From the NCBI GenBank assembly GCA_003167015.1, contig PMUF01000100.1, positions 1-6,990 of the forward strand: a DNA stretch of 6,990 nt. The letters are read 5' to 3'. Of the stretch, positions 1 to 6,674 are shown one piece after another. The position numbers were made by a program, and so were the translations under genes. The notes below the pieces were generated by a model. The model was not told the DNA's origin and made no database searches. It saw only the letters and a program-made list of their open reading frames with translations. How positions within the stretch are numbered: the first letter of the stretch is position 1; every line of letters starts with the position of its first letter. Origin of the DNA: Chitinophagaceae bacterium. GTDB taxonomy: Bacteria; Bacteroidota; Bacteroidia; Chitinophagales; Chitinophagaceae.

Positions 1-410
1 TGGTGCATATTTCGCAGCTGAGTAATACGTATGTATCGGACCCCAATACGGTAGTGAAGCTGCAGCAGAAGGTGATGGTGACGGTGATGGAGGTGGATAT
101 AGCGCGTAAAAGGATTTCCCTGTCGATGAAAGGGAATGCAGTGGCGAAGGGCGATGGTCAACGACATGGGCGTCAACAGCCGGGAGGTCAACAGCCGGGG
201 GGCGGACAGCGGCACGGTGGGAGCGGGCAGCGGCCTGGCGCAGGGTCAGGTGGTGGTGATCGGCGGCCGGCCGGGGGCGGAGGACAGGCAGGGGGAGACG
301 GCGGTAAAAAGCCGGGCGGCGGGACTGCGCCGGGGGCGGGTAAGAAGGAGGAGCCGGTGGATGATTTTCAGGCGAAGCTAAATGCGTTGAAGAAGAAGTT
401 TAAGGATTAG
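1..410 (+). CDS. tex: Tex-like S1 RNA-binding transcription accessory protein, 3' end only
   Basis: The gene enters from the left; the first whole in-frame codon is at 3 and the start lies outside the window. The visible 135 residues open with the end of an S1 RNA-binding domain (VHISQLSN, then VKLQQKVMVTVMEVD, then the closing strand RKRISLSMK at about 37-43). That spelling is typical of the C-terminal S1 domain of Tex, a nucleic-acid-binding protein linked to transcription and RNA decay. Residues 44-115 are low complexity, rich in Gly, Gln, Arg and Pro, with QQPGG repeats, and are surely disordered. The end, DDFQAKLNALKKKFKD, looks like a short charged helix. Tex in other phyla usually stops soon after the S1 domain, so the tail is an addition. 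The S1 part is secure; assignment to Tex rather than another S1 protein rests on this short stretch. A strong terminator follows the stop. Confidence 0.82.
   Translation, partial: VHISQLSNTYVSDPNTVVKLQQKVMVTVMEVDIARKRISLSMKGNAVAKGDGQRHGRQQPGGQQPGGGQRHGGSGQRPGAGSGGGDRRPAGGGGQAGGDGGKKPGGGTAPGAGKKEEPVDDFQAKLNALKKKFKD
172..199 (+). repeat. two-copy 13-base direct repeat in the Tex tail
   Basis: GTCAACAGCCGGG occurs at 172-184 and again at 187-199, a 15-base period that keeps the reading frame and encodes the QQPGG QQPGG repeat. It suggests that the tail grows and shrinks by slippage. The repeat itself is read directly; the mechanism is inference. Confidence 0.75.
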
Positions 411-427
411 GGGCGGACGTCGTCCGG

Positions 428-458
428 CAGGTCTCTCTAGGAGACCTGTTGTTTTTTC
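428..458 (+). terminator. intrinsic terminator of the tex gene
   Basis: A perfect 8-pair stem, CAGGTCTC (428-435) with GAGACCTG (441-448), closes a 5-base loop and is followed by TTGTTTTTT (449-457). It starts 17 bases after the tex stop. Read on the minus strand the hairpin has no following T run, so it acts in one direction. The loop and 3' arm lie inside the last codons of the convergent anti-sigma gene. Confidence 0.85.
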
Positions 459-973
459 CGCTGGAGGTATAGATCCAGCAAGAACAAACCCGATACGACG
501 GCGATCAGCATGAATGCCGTCACATAGGAGCTACTGAAGAGTTTTTCCCAGTTGATTTTTTCCAGCGGGGAATTTTTTTCCAGGCTGGTACCATAGGATG
601 AGATCAGGTTGGATGAGCTGCTGCTTCCGCCGGACCATTTAATCCTGGCAAAGCAGTATATCAGCAATCCGGCGATCATGCTGAGGAAGAAGGCGCCGAT
701 GCTACGGATGATATTTTTGTTGACATAGGTGGTAGTAGCCGGCGCAACATGGTGGCGGGCTATTTCTTCCATTACATTTTTGGTGAACCGCAGGGAAGGC
801 TCCTCCAGTTCCGAGCCGGCCAACAGCTGGTGTACGTCGAGCAGTTCCCGGTATTTTTGACGCCATTGCTGATTGGCTGCGATGAGCGTTTCGACAGCCG
901 AACGTTCGGCGGGACTGCTGAGTCCGTCGATATAGTGCCATAAACGATCTTCCATTGGTTGTTCCGTATTCAT
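437..973 (-). CDS. probable membrane anti-sigma factor, two transmembrane helices
   Basis: This 178-residue protein follows the ECF sigma gene on the same strand, 40 bases after its stop, the usual place for a cognate anti-sigma factor. The N-terminal 75 residues (LWHYIDGLSSPAERSAVETLI, then a Trp/Arg-rich helix and a DVHQLL segment) resemble the cytoplasmic sigma-binding domain of Bacteroidota anti-sigma proteins. No His-x3-Cys-x2-Cys zinc motif is present. Helix 1 spans about 89-109 and helix 2 about 149-169. Between them is a Ser-rich loop (about 114-148), predicted outside the membrane, and a basic tail (QRKKQQ) follows helix 2. Inferred role: hold the sigma factor at the inner membrane until a signal releases it. 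Function comes from context and topology; no catalytic residue can be checked. Start ATG at 973. Confidence 0.75.
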   Translation of the reverse strand: MNTEQPMEDRLWHYIDGLSSPAERSAVETLIAANQQWRQKYRELLDVHQLLAGSELEEPSLRFTKNVMEEIARHHVAPATTTYVNKNIIRSIGAFFLSMIAGLLIYCFARIKWSGGSSSSSNLISSYGTSLEKNSPLEKINWEKLFSSSYVTAFMLIAVVSGLFLLDLYLQRKKQQVS

Positions 974-998
974 GCTATTGTCTTTAAAAATAATATAA

Positions 999-1010
999 AT
1001 TCAGCTGAAT
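999..1010. repeat. 12-base perfect palindrome between sigma and anti-sigma genes
   Basis: ATTCAGCTGAAT is its own reverse complement and lies in the 40-base spacer between the sigma stop and the anti-sigma start, next to an A/T-rich stretch (983-998). It could be a protein-binding site or a weak mRNA hairpin. No T run follows, so it is not a terminator. Confidence 0.4.
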
Positions 1011-1013
1011 CCG

Positions 1014-1598
1014 TCATGACAATTCCTGCATGGCATAGCTGAAATGGGTTTCTATTTTCTCCCTGAGCCGGTTCCTGGCACGGTGCAGTTTTACTTTTAC
1101 CGTATTGGGATCGAGGCCCATGATCCTGCCGATCTCTTCCAGCGACTGCTCACCTTTATAGAACAGGTTGAGGATCTGGCTGTCATTGGGGCTAAGCAGG
1201 CCGATTGCGGCATTCAGCATAGCATGCCGGGACTTTTGTTCGACAAGGTTAGCCCCGATGTCGGATTCCCTGTTTTCCACCTGCATCAGTGTCTTTTCAT
1301 TGTCGAGCGAGGCCGTAGGCAGCCGTTTCTTCCGCAGGAAGGTGATACAGCTGGTCCGGACAATCGTATAAAGCCAGGTGCTGAATTTGGCATCGCCCCT
1401 GAAATCCGCCAGGGAGCGATAGGCTTTGACGAATATGTCCTGGCTGATCTCTTCGGCGTCTTCGCGGTTGTCGGTGAAGCGCAGCACCAGGGTGAACACA
1501 TAGGACTGATACCGCAGGACCAACTGGGCATACAAGGCTTGTTCGCCCTGCAAGACTCTTTTAATAATCTCAGTATCAGTGAGTTCTTTATATGTCAC
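1014..1598 (-). CDS. ECF-family RNA polymerase sigma factor
   Basis: A 194-residue protein with both ECF sigma domains and the expected family length. Region 2 covers about 22-92: the NREDAEEISQDIFVKAYRSL core, then FSTWLYTIVRTSCITFLRKKR, which contains the -10-recognition helix. A linker (about 93-127) leads to region 4 at about 128-182 (LLSPNDSQILNLFYKGEQSLEEI, then the helix-turn-helix MGLDPNTVKVKLHRARNRLRE) that reads the -35 element. The start is GTG at 1598: upstream in frame there is no ATG before a stop at 1629-1631, and the protein begins with the family-like LTDTEIIKRVLQGEQ. The neighbouring membrane protein gene suggests control by an envelope signal. Target promoters cannot be told from this window. 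Confidence 0.93.
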   Translation of the reverse strand: MTYKELTDTEIIKRVLQGEQALYAQLVLRYQSYVFTLVLRFTDNREDAEEISQDIFVKAYRSLADFRGDAKFSTWLYTIVRTSCITFLRKKRLPTASLDNEKTLMQVENRESDIGANLVEQKSRHAMLNAAIGLLSPNDSQILNLFYKGEQSLEEIGRIMGLDPNTVKVKLHRARNRLREKIETHFSYAMQELS

Positions 1599-1643
1599 GT
1601 CTATAAGACTTACTATGACGCCTGCTGGTTACAGTAAAAGGTA

Positions 1644-1651
1644 CAAAAATA
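1644..1651 (-). promoter_or_regulatory. possible -7 element for the sigma/anti-sigma operon
   Basis: Read on the minus strand this is TATTTTTG, an exact match to the Bacteroidota -7 form TAnnTTTG, and lies 46-53 bases upstream of the GTG start. I find no TTTG at the matching -33 distance, so this is a half-match in an A/T-rich area. Initiation by an alternative or self-regulated sigma is equally possible. Confidence 0.3.
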
Positions 1652-1747
1652 AACCGGCTTTTGGGAAGCCCGGGGTGTAACCTGGGAACAGCTGTCTTAG
1701 TCAGAGTAGTTGTAAACTGAATCATCCATCAATAAAAAAAGAATAAA

Positions 1748-2158
1748 ATGGGACCAGATGTAATGGGCGTAGTTTGGCTGATCATCATGACTGTTACTAT
1801 ATGCACCTTGATTTTTGGCTTGCGCTATATGCGTAATAAAGAGAATATGGCGATGATCGAAAAAGGATTGGATCCAAAGCTCAAGCCGGAACGCCCCCGG
1901 CCGGCGCCTTTCCGGAGCCTTAAATGGGGCTTGTTATTAGTGGGGGCAGGGCTGGGGCTTTTCCTGGCGTACCTGTTGGATAACACTCTGCTGTATAAAG
2001 TAGGTCATTATATCAACAAGTATGACAGCGGCGATTATGAGGTCAATGGCGCCAATGTGAGCATTTATTTCGCGCTGATCGCCATCGGCGGAGGCCTGGG
2101 GCTGATCACCTCCTACCGGATCGAGAAGAAGGAACTGCTGGACAAGGAAGATAAGTAG
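1748..2158 (+). CDS. DUF6249-type small inner-membrane protein
   Basis: A 136-residue membrane protein. Three hydrophobic segments are seen at about 7-28, 60-82 and 104-124. Between the first two is a cytoplasmic stretch RNKENMAMIEKGLDPKLKPERP; its MAMIEKGLDP core is the recognisable signature of this Bacteroidota family, which often sits beside ECF sigma/anti-sigma genes. It is divergent from the sigma gene, with a 149-base shared upstream region (1599-1747). The start ATG is preceded by an A-rich stretch without a Shine-Dalgarno match, as is common in this phylum. The biochemical role is unknown; a part in envelope-stress sensing is a guess from the neighbourhood. Confidence 0.75.
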   Translation: MGPDVMGVVWLIIMTVTICTLIFGLRYMRNKENMAMIEKGLDPKLKPERPRPAPFRSLKWGLLLVGAGLGLFLAYLLDNTLLYKVGHYINKYDSGDYEVNGANVSIYFALIAIGGGLGLITSYRIEKKELLDKEDK

Positions 2159-2209
2159 TAAGGTGCAACGGTTGAAGGAGCACAGTTGTCAACTTCGGAA
2201 ATTGTATAT

Positions 2210-2686
2210 ATGAAACGTTCCGGGGTTATGGCTGTGCTCCTTTTTGCTTTCGCAGCTTGTCATAAGAGTGGCCAGGGAACTAGATCTATACCTGTATCTG
2301 CATCATATTACGGCCGCTGGCAATGGATCAATTCTTCTTTCGGACCCTCTACAACATATCCCTCCGGTTCAATCGTCGTCCTCGACCTGGAGGCCGGGAA
2401 CCAGTACCAGGCGACCCTCAACGGCCTGGTCGCTACTTCGGGGACTTTCGGGATCGACTCTTCGGCGAACGGGGTGGTGTTGCAATTCAACAACATTAAC
2501 CAGCCGGTGGGAAATAACACGAGCGGTCAGTCCGGTGGCGTCAACTTCATCGCTTTCAATTTTCTCAGGATCGGTCAGTTGATACTGTTCCAGTACAACT
2601 CCACGAGCACGCCCGGCGATACGCTGTCCCTGCTTCAATATCCGATCACTCCTGAAGCCACGATCAGTTTATTCAAGAGAATGTAA
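2210..2686 (+). CDS. small lipoprotein, lipocalin-like
   Basis: A 158-residue secreted protein with a lipoprotein signal: MKRSG, hydrophobic VMAVLLFAFAA, then Cys17. The -3 residue is Phe, a little unusual for a lipobox. The mature part starts HKSGQG and then reads YYGRWQWINSSF, followed by beta-rich segments (SIVVLDLEAGNQYQATLNG, SGTFGIDSSANGVVLQFN) and the ending ATISLFKRM. That order (GRWxW opening, L-x-F strands, short TFxI motif) resembles the lipocalin-like lipoproteins common in Chitinophagaceae. No catalytic residues are recognised. An in-frame TTG at 2186 has AAGGAG five bases before it (2175-2180) and would add eight residues. I prefer ATG 2210 because it puts Lys-Arg at the start of the signal peptide, but the TTG cannot be excluded. 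It lies 51 bases after the DUF6249 gene, possibly co-transcribed. Confidence 0.7.
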   Translation: MKRSGVMAVLLFAFAACHKSGQGTRSIPVSASYYGRWQWINSSFGPSTTYPSGSIVVLDLEAGNQYQATLNGLVATSGTFGIDSSANGVVLQFNNINQPVGNNTSGQSGGVNFIAFNFLRIGQLILFQYNSTSTPGDTLSLLQYPITPEATISLFKRM

Positions 2687-2708
2687 ATCCGTCGAACCTG
2701 TAAAGATT

Positions 2709-4304
2709 TTATTTCCCTACTACATCGAGCGCTTTGGCCACAACCGGGTCATAAGCATTGCTGACTTCATAATAGCCTTCTGTCTGCCAGATCTGCCTCG
2801 CCAGGAGCGCCTTGATACGATGCTGGAACGTCAGCTTGTCTTTGTCCGGGAGCGGCCGCAGATCGATGGTATCTTTTGCCGCATAGGCGGTCAGGGCATT
2901 CCAGACCTTTTCGTCGTCATGAAAGCCGGCGATAAATGCGGCAGGTCCGTTAAAGGGCTGGAAGGATGATAAATGTTGGATATAGTACGTGTAGATGAAA
3001 CGATTGAGGGTGCCCTTGACATAAAGGGAAGTGATGCTGCGGGAGAAAGTGCTGGTATCGAAGCCGACGAAAATGTCAGGGATGATCCCGCCGCCGCCAT
3101 AGACCGTCCTTTTCTCCGACCCGAGGGTAGTGAAGGCGGGGCCGGAATGCATGGCGGTGTCGCCGTGTATGACTTCGCCGTCATGGAAACGATTCATCAC
3201 TTCTTCATCGTAATCTTCGTGCCCTTTGTTATAAGGTTTTTGAATGCTGCGCCCTGTCGGCGTATAATAACGGGCGATGGTAAGCCGCAGGGCAGATCCG
3301 TCGGATAACTGATATTGTTCCTGGACCAATCCTTTCCCGAAAGTCCTTCTGCCGATAATGGTAGCCCGGTCCCAGTCCTGCATGGCGCCGGTCAGCACTT
3401 CGCTGGCAGAGGCCGTTCCCTCGTCGGTGAGGAGGGCCAGCTTACCTTTTTCGAACAGGCCATCCCGGCGGCAGCGATATTCCATTTTCGGGGAATGGGC
3501 GCCTACGGTATAGACGATCAGTTTGTCGCCGTCGAGGAAGTCGTCGGCAATTTCGATGGATTCCTGCAGGATGCCTCCTCCATTGTCTCTCAGATCGAGG
3601 ACGAGACGTTGGAGGCCCTGGGATTGTAGTTTCATCAGCGCCCGGACGAATTCTGCATGGGTCGTTTCGGAAAATTTATTGATCCGGATGTAGCCGGTCT
3701 CTTTATTGATCATGTAAGCCACGTCGACTGAAGGCAGGGGAATGATACCACGGGTGATAGTGATCTCCCGGGGCCGTCCGGCTTCGCCCACCCGCAACAG
3801 GGTAACGGTGACCTTACTGGCTCCTGGTCCCCGCAGCATCCGGCGGATCTTGTCGTTGTTGATACCGTTGCCTGCCACTACCGAGTCGCCTACTTTGATG
3901 AATTTATCTCCTACCTGAAGGCCTGCCTTGTTACTGGGGCCGCCGGCGAGGACGTTCATGACGTTGACCGTGTCGTCGAAGATCTGGAATTCGACCCCGA
4001 TGCCCTCGAAATTACCCTGCAGGTCTTCATTTACTTCGGACAGATCTGCCGCAGGGATAAAGAGGGAATGCGGATCGAGGCGTGACAGCATCCCGTCAAT
4101 GGCATTTTCACCCAGGCTGTCGTTAGAGACTGTGTCGACGTATTTTCTATCGATCAGGTCCATGACTTCCTGCATGGGCGACTGATTCGCGCGCTGAAAA
4201 AAGCCGGATGTGCGGATGTTGCCGCGCAAGCGAAAACCGATAACCATTCCCACCACCATTACGATGGCGAATAACAAGGGTAGCCAGACCTGTAATTTTT
4301 TCAT
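2709..4304 (-). CDS. S41 family C-terminal processing protease (CtpA-like) with PDZ domain
   Basis: A 531-residue serine protease of the S41/tail-specific family, likely cleaving periplasmic proteins near their C termini. An N-terminal membrane anchor or uncleaved signal (MKKLQVWLPLLFAIVMVVGMVIGF) is followed by the pre-PDZ helical part (about 42-95), with LDPHSLFI typical of the family. Next come a PDZ domain (about 96-172, GIGVEF and GGPSNKAGLQVGDKFIKV) and the peptidase core (about 190-355). By alignment to E. coli Prc (S430/K455, 25 apart) the catalytic pair is Ser299 in TASASE and Lys324 in TFGKG, also 25 apart, with Gln328 four residues on; all are present. Residues after about 400 form an added C-terminal region. 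The start is ATG at 4304; an in-frame TTG at 4355 would put 17 non-signal residues before the anchor. The gene ends 22 bases from the convergent lipoprotein gene. Confidence 0.93.
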   Translation of the reverse strand: MKKLQVWLPLLFAIVMVVGMVIGFRLRGNIRTSGFFQRANQSPMQEVMDLIDRKYVDTVSNDSLGENAIDGMLSRLDPHSLFIPAADLSEVNEDLQGNFEGIGVEFQIFDDTVNVMNVLAGGPSNKAGLQVGDKFIKVGDSVVAGNGINNDKIRRMLRGPGASKVTVTLLRVGEAGRPREITITRGIIPLPSVDVAYMINKETGYIRINKFSETTHAEFVRALMKLQSQGLQRLVLDLRDNGGGILQESIEIADDFLDGDKLIVYTVGAHSPKMEYRCRRDGLFEKGKLALLTDEGTASASEVLTGAMQDWDRATIIGRRTFGKGLVQEQYQLSDGSALRLTIARYYTPTGRSIQKPYNKGHEDYDEEVMNRFHDGEVIHGDTAMHSGPAFTTLGSEKRTVYGGGGIIPDIFVGFDTSTFSRSITSLYVKGTLNRFIYTYYIQHLSSFQPFNGPAAFIAGFHDDEKVWNALTAYAAKDTIDLRPLPDKDKLTFQHRIKALLARQIWQTEGYYEVSNAYDPVVAKALDVVGK

Positions 4305-4405
4305 TCGAACAGAAATTTTAGCGGGGGACGCCCCGAAAGGCTGCAAATTAAGCAATCATATTTAACTTGCAGGCCAAAAGCGGATTAACGGTCCGCGGCC
4401 ATGAC

Positions 4406-5242
4406 ATGAATAAATTAATCGCTGACAGCGGCTCCACCAAATGTGAATGGTGCCTGCTGCATAATGGGAAGAAGAAGCGGGTCGATACCCAGGGTATCAG
4501 CCCTTATTTCCTCGATGCGGCCGGTATCGGGCAGGTACTGGACAGGGAATTGCTGCCAGCGCTGAAAAAGATGCCGGTGGACGAGGTGTATTATTACGGC
4601 ACGGGCTGCAACAACCCGGATAACCGGAAAATCGTTCAAAAGGCCATCCGGCGTGCTTTTCCGGACGCCAGGACCCATGTGACCCATGACCTGATGGGTG
4701 CTGCGTTGGCGTTATGCGGGTCGACGAAGGGTATTTCCTGCATCCTGGGAACGGGCAGCAATTCCTGCTATTTCGACGGCAGGAAAATAGTCAAGAACAG
4801 TCCCGGGCTTGGATTCGTGCTGGGGGATGAGGGCAGTGGCGCCTACCTGGGTAAAAAGGTGCTGCAATACTATCTTTATAATACTTTTGACGAGGAATTG
4901 CGGTATAAGTTCGATGCACGGTATGCGACGACCACCAAGGAGATCCTGGAGCGGGTCTATAAGCAACCGCTGCCTAACCGCTACCTGGCCTCCTTCGCCC
5001 TTTTCCTGGGGGAGAACAGGGGACATTATATGATCGAGAACATCATCGAGGACGGGTTGAATGATTTTTTCTTTCAGCATTTGTGCAAGTACCGGGAAAG
5101 CTGGAAATTGCCGATACATTTTGTGGGTGGGGTGGCCCATGGATTCCGGGATGTGGTCAGGGAACTATGCGGCACCTATGAATTCGAACTGGGGAGTATC
5201 CTGCAGAAGCCGATGGACGGGCTGATAAAATTTCATCAATAA
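4406..5242 (+). CDS. BadF/BadG-type amino-sugar kinase, probable N-acetylmuramic acid kinase
   Basis: A 278-residue ASKHA-fold sugar kinase. Visible motifs: the first phosphate loop LIADSGSTKCEW (Asp7, Gly9-Lys12), the probable catalytic Asp95 in THDLMGAA, the second phosphate loop LGTGSNS (114-120), GFVLGDEGSGAYLGKK (136-151, adenosine/ligand region) and the C-terminal HFVGGVAHGF (238-247). This family phosphorylates GlcNAc or related amino sugars at O6. The stop is 7 bases before murQ, which consumes MurNAc-6-phosphate, so MurNAc is the likely substrate, as in the kinase-etherase pair described in Tannerella forsythia (MurK/MurQ). GlcNAc or anhydro-MurNAc remain possible. The start is ATG 4406; an upstream in-frame TTG at 4367 adds residues that do not fit the family, and the ATG at 4401 is out of frame. 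No clear promoter is visible in the 101-base divergent spacer (4305-4405). Confidence 0.85.
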   Translation: MNKLIADSGSTKCEWCLLHNGKKKRVDTQGISPYFLDAAGIGQVLDRELLPALKKMPVDEVYYYGTGCNNPDNRKIVQKAIRRAFPDARTHVTHDLMGAALALCGSTKGISCILGTGSNSCYFDGRKIVKNSPGLGFVLGDEGSGAYLGKKVLQYYLYNTFDEELRYKFDARYATTTKEILERVYKQPLPNRYLASFALFLGENRGHYMIENIIEDGLNDFFFQHLCKYRESWKLPIHFVGGVAHGFRDVVRELCGTYEFELGSILQKPMDGLIKFHQ

Positions 5243-5249
5243 TTATCGT

Positions 5250-6065
5250 ATGACTTTTGATAAAGTGACCGAAGGGGAAAGCCACTATCATCATCTGGAA
5301 CAGATGAGCATTGAGGATATACTGACCGGTATTAACAGGGAGGACAAGACTGTGGCGGATGCAGTGGAGAAGGCGATCCCGCAGATCGGGCCATTGGTGG
5401 CGGAGATCGCGGACAAGATGCTGGCGGGGGGAAGGCTGTTCTATATTGGTGCCGGCACCAGCGGCAGATTGGGGGTGTTGGATGCCAGCGAGATCCCGCC
5501 GACCTACGGATTGCCTTTCGATCTGGTCATTGGGGTGATCGCGGGTGGTGAAAAGGCGATCCGCCAACCGGTGGAAAATGCTGAAGATGATACGCGGCAG
5601 GGATGGCTGGATCTGTTGTCCTACGATGTATCGGGAAGGGATATTGTGGTGGGGATTGCCGCGAGCGGCGGGACGCCTTATGTGTTCGGGGCGCTGGCTT
5701 CCTGCCGTGAAAGGGGTATTCCGACGGGGTGTATCGTCTGCAATCCGGGCAGTCCGGTAGCGGCAGAGGCAGACTTTCCCGTGGAGGTGATCGTAGGGCC
5801 CGAGTTCATAACGGGCAGTACCCGGATGAAGAGCGGTACGGCGCAGAAACTGGTATTGAATATGCTGTCCACTGCGGTGATGATCCGCATCGGGCGGGTC
5901 CAGGACAATAAAATGGTGAATATGCAGCTGACGAACAGTAAATTGGTGGACCGGGGAACCAGGATGGTGATGGAAGGCACCGGGCTGCAGGATTATGAGC
6001 GGGCCCGGGAATTGTTGTTGAAATCGGGCAGCGTTAAAAAGGCGGTGGATGCCGCGGCCGAATAA
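5250..6065 (+). CDS. murQ: N-acetylmuramic acid 6-phosphate etherase MurQ
   Basis: A 271-residue SIS-domain lyase that removes D-lactate from MurNAc-6-phosphate, giving GlcNAc-6-phosphate in the cytoplasm. The match is near full length: the sugar-phosphate loop IGAGTSGRLGVLDASEIPPTYG (66-87), IAGGEKA (97-103), VENAEDD (108-114), the second SIS loop ASGGTPYV (about 140-147) and the signature GSTRMKSGTAQKLVLNMLST. The acid/base residues known from E. coli MurQ (Glu83, Glu114) correspond to Glu81 and Glu112, keeping the same spacing of 31. The E. coli protein is about 298 residues; the shorter C terminus here is usual for Bacteroidota MurQ and is not a truncation. It follows the kinase by 7 bases, so the two are surely co-transcribed and act in succession in wall-sugar recycling. 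Confidence 0.96.
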   Translation: MTFDKVTEGESHYHHLEQMSIEDILTGINREDKTVADAVEKAIPQIGPLVAEIADKMLAGGRLFYIGAGTSGRLGVLDASEIPPTYGLPFDLVIGVIAGGEKAIRQPVENAEDDTRQGWLDLLSYDVSGRDIVVGIAASGGTPYVFGALASCRERGIPTGCIVCNPGSPVAAEADFPVEVIVGPEFITGSTRMKSGTAQKLVLNMLSTAVMIRIGRVQDNKMVNMQLTNSKLVDRGTRMVMEGTGLQDYERARELLLKSGSVKKAVDAAAE

Positions 6066-6083
6066 GCCGCCAGGCAAGCGGCT
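6065..6083 (+). other. intercistronic hairpin after murQ
   Basis: AGCCGC (6065-6070) pairs with GCGGCT (6078-6083) around a 7-base loop directly at the murQ stop. No T run follows (CAATAGAG), so it is more likely an mRNA-stabilising or partial-decoupling hairpin than a terminator. The next gene starts 16 bases later. Confidence 0.4.
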
Positions 6084-6098
6084 CAATAGAGATAATTT

Positions 6099-6662
6099 AT
6101 GCACGAGATAGAACCTTTTTACAATTGGCGTCACTTGTATGTGAGCGAGGAAGATGAGCGATCGCCTTTCTATGGGAGGATCTATTCGGAATTCGAGTTT
6201 ACCCAGACGATCTATAACTATTATATCCATCCGCAATGGGATGAGTTCGGGTCCCGGACCCTTTACATGAAGGTATTGCTGGCTGATTATGAGGAGCACT
6301 ACGCGGTGATAGAGTTGTTCGGGGAATGGAACGATGCGATCGAGAACGACATTATGTTCCTGAAGCGGGAGGTGACGGATAAATTTTTCGAATCCGGTAT
6401 TACGAAGTTCATCCTCATCGCGGAGAATGTCCTTAATTTTCATAGCGGCGATAAGGATTATTATGAAGAATGGTTCGAGGAAGTGACCGATGCGGGGGGA
6501 TGGATTGCCTGCCTTAACATGCCTGAGCAGACACAGTATGATTTCAGGAAGGCCAAGCTGAACCGGTATATCGAGCTGATCGAGCTGGAGAACTGGCGGA
6601 CCTACAAGCCTTTTCACCTCTTCACGCTCATCGATCAGCAGATCAATAACAGGTTGGAATAG
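6099..6662 (+). CDS. conserved Bacteroidota protein of unknown function in the murQ operon
   Basis: A 187-residue soluble protein without signal peptide or membrane helix. I recognise it only as a conserved protein seen near murQ-type genes in Chitinophagaceae, without a known function or named domain. It is strongly acidic and rich in aromatic residues. Notable blocks are FYNWRHLYVSEEDERSPFYG (6-25), a Tyr/Trp/His cluster IYNYYIHPQWDEFG (38-51), an alternating beta/alpha stretch AVIELFGEWNDAIENDIMFL, FILIAENVLNFHSGD (about 103-117), then EEWFEEV and GGWIACLNMPEQTQYDF. The beta-strand/helix alternation would suit a small alpha/beta fold. It begins 33 bases after murQ with no terminator between, so it should be co-expressed with the recycling enzymes. 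The ATG start follows an A/T-rich AGATAATTT stretch. No function should be assumed. Confidence 0.72.
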   Translation: MHEIEPFYNWRHLYVSEEDERSPFYGRIYSEFEFTQTIYNYYIHPQWDEFGSRTLYMKVLLADYEEHYAVIELFGEWNDAIENDIMFLKREVTDKFFESGITKFILIAENVLNFHSGDKDYYEEWFEEVTDAGGWIACLNMPEQTQYDFRKAKLNRYIELIELENWRTYKPFHLFTLIDQQINNRLE

Positions 6663-6674
6663 GGATGGGGCGCA

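Noticed and set aside
1044..1637. Plus-strand 197-codon ORF opposite the sigma factor
   Set aside because: The minus strand encodes a complete ECF sigma factor with regions 2 and 4; the plus-strand frame has no recognisable family.
1685..1720. GGAAC at 1685-1689 as an ECF-type -35 element for the DUF6249 gene
   Set aside because: No convincing -10 partner at 16-17 bases; GTTGTAAA at 1709 is too far. Five bases alone are not evidence.
2186..2209. TTG start for the lipoprotein gene, five bases after AAGGAG
   Set aside because: Kept only as an alternative. ATG 2210 gives a standard Lys-Arg, hydrophobic, Cys lipoprotein signal, and Shine-Dalgarno sites carry little weight in this phylum.
2684..2710. 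Hairpin between the convergent lipoprotein and protease genes
   Set aside because: Only five A/T-rich pairs (AAATC with GATTT) and no proper T tract; too weak to be a bidirectional terminator.
4305..4405. Possible promoters in the divergent spacer (minus-strand TTAATTTG at 4344-4351, plus-strand TAACTTGC at 4363-4370)
   Set aside because: Each has a mismatch to TAnnTTTG and lacks a well-spaced TTTG at -33. The spacer surely holds promoters, but these motifs are not strong enough to call.
5157..6617. Long 486-codon minus-strand open frame opposite murQ and the 187-residue gene
   Set aside because: Shadow frame: the plus strand has the full MurQ motif set, and the minus translation is rich in His, Pro, Arg and Ile without a recognisable domain. 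It results from codon bias in a GC-rich third position.
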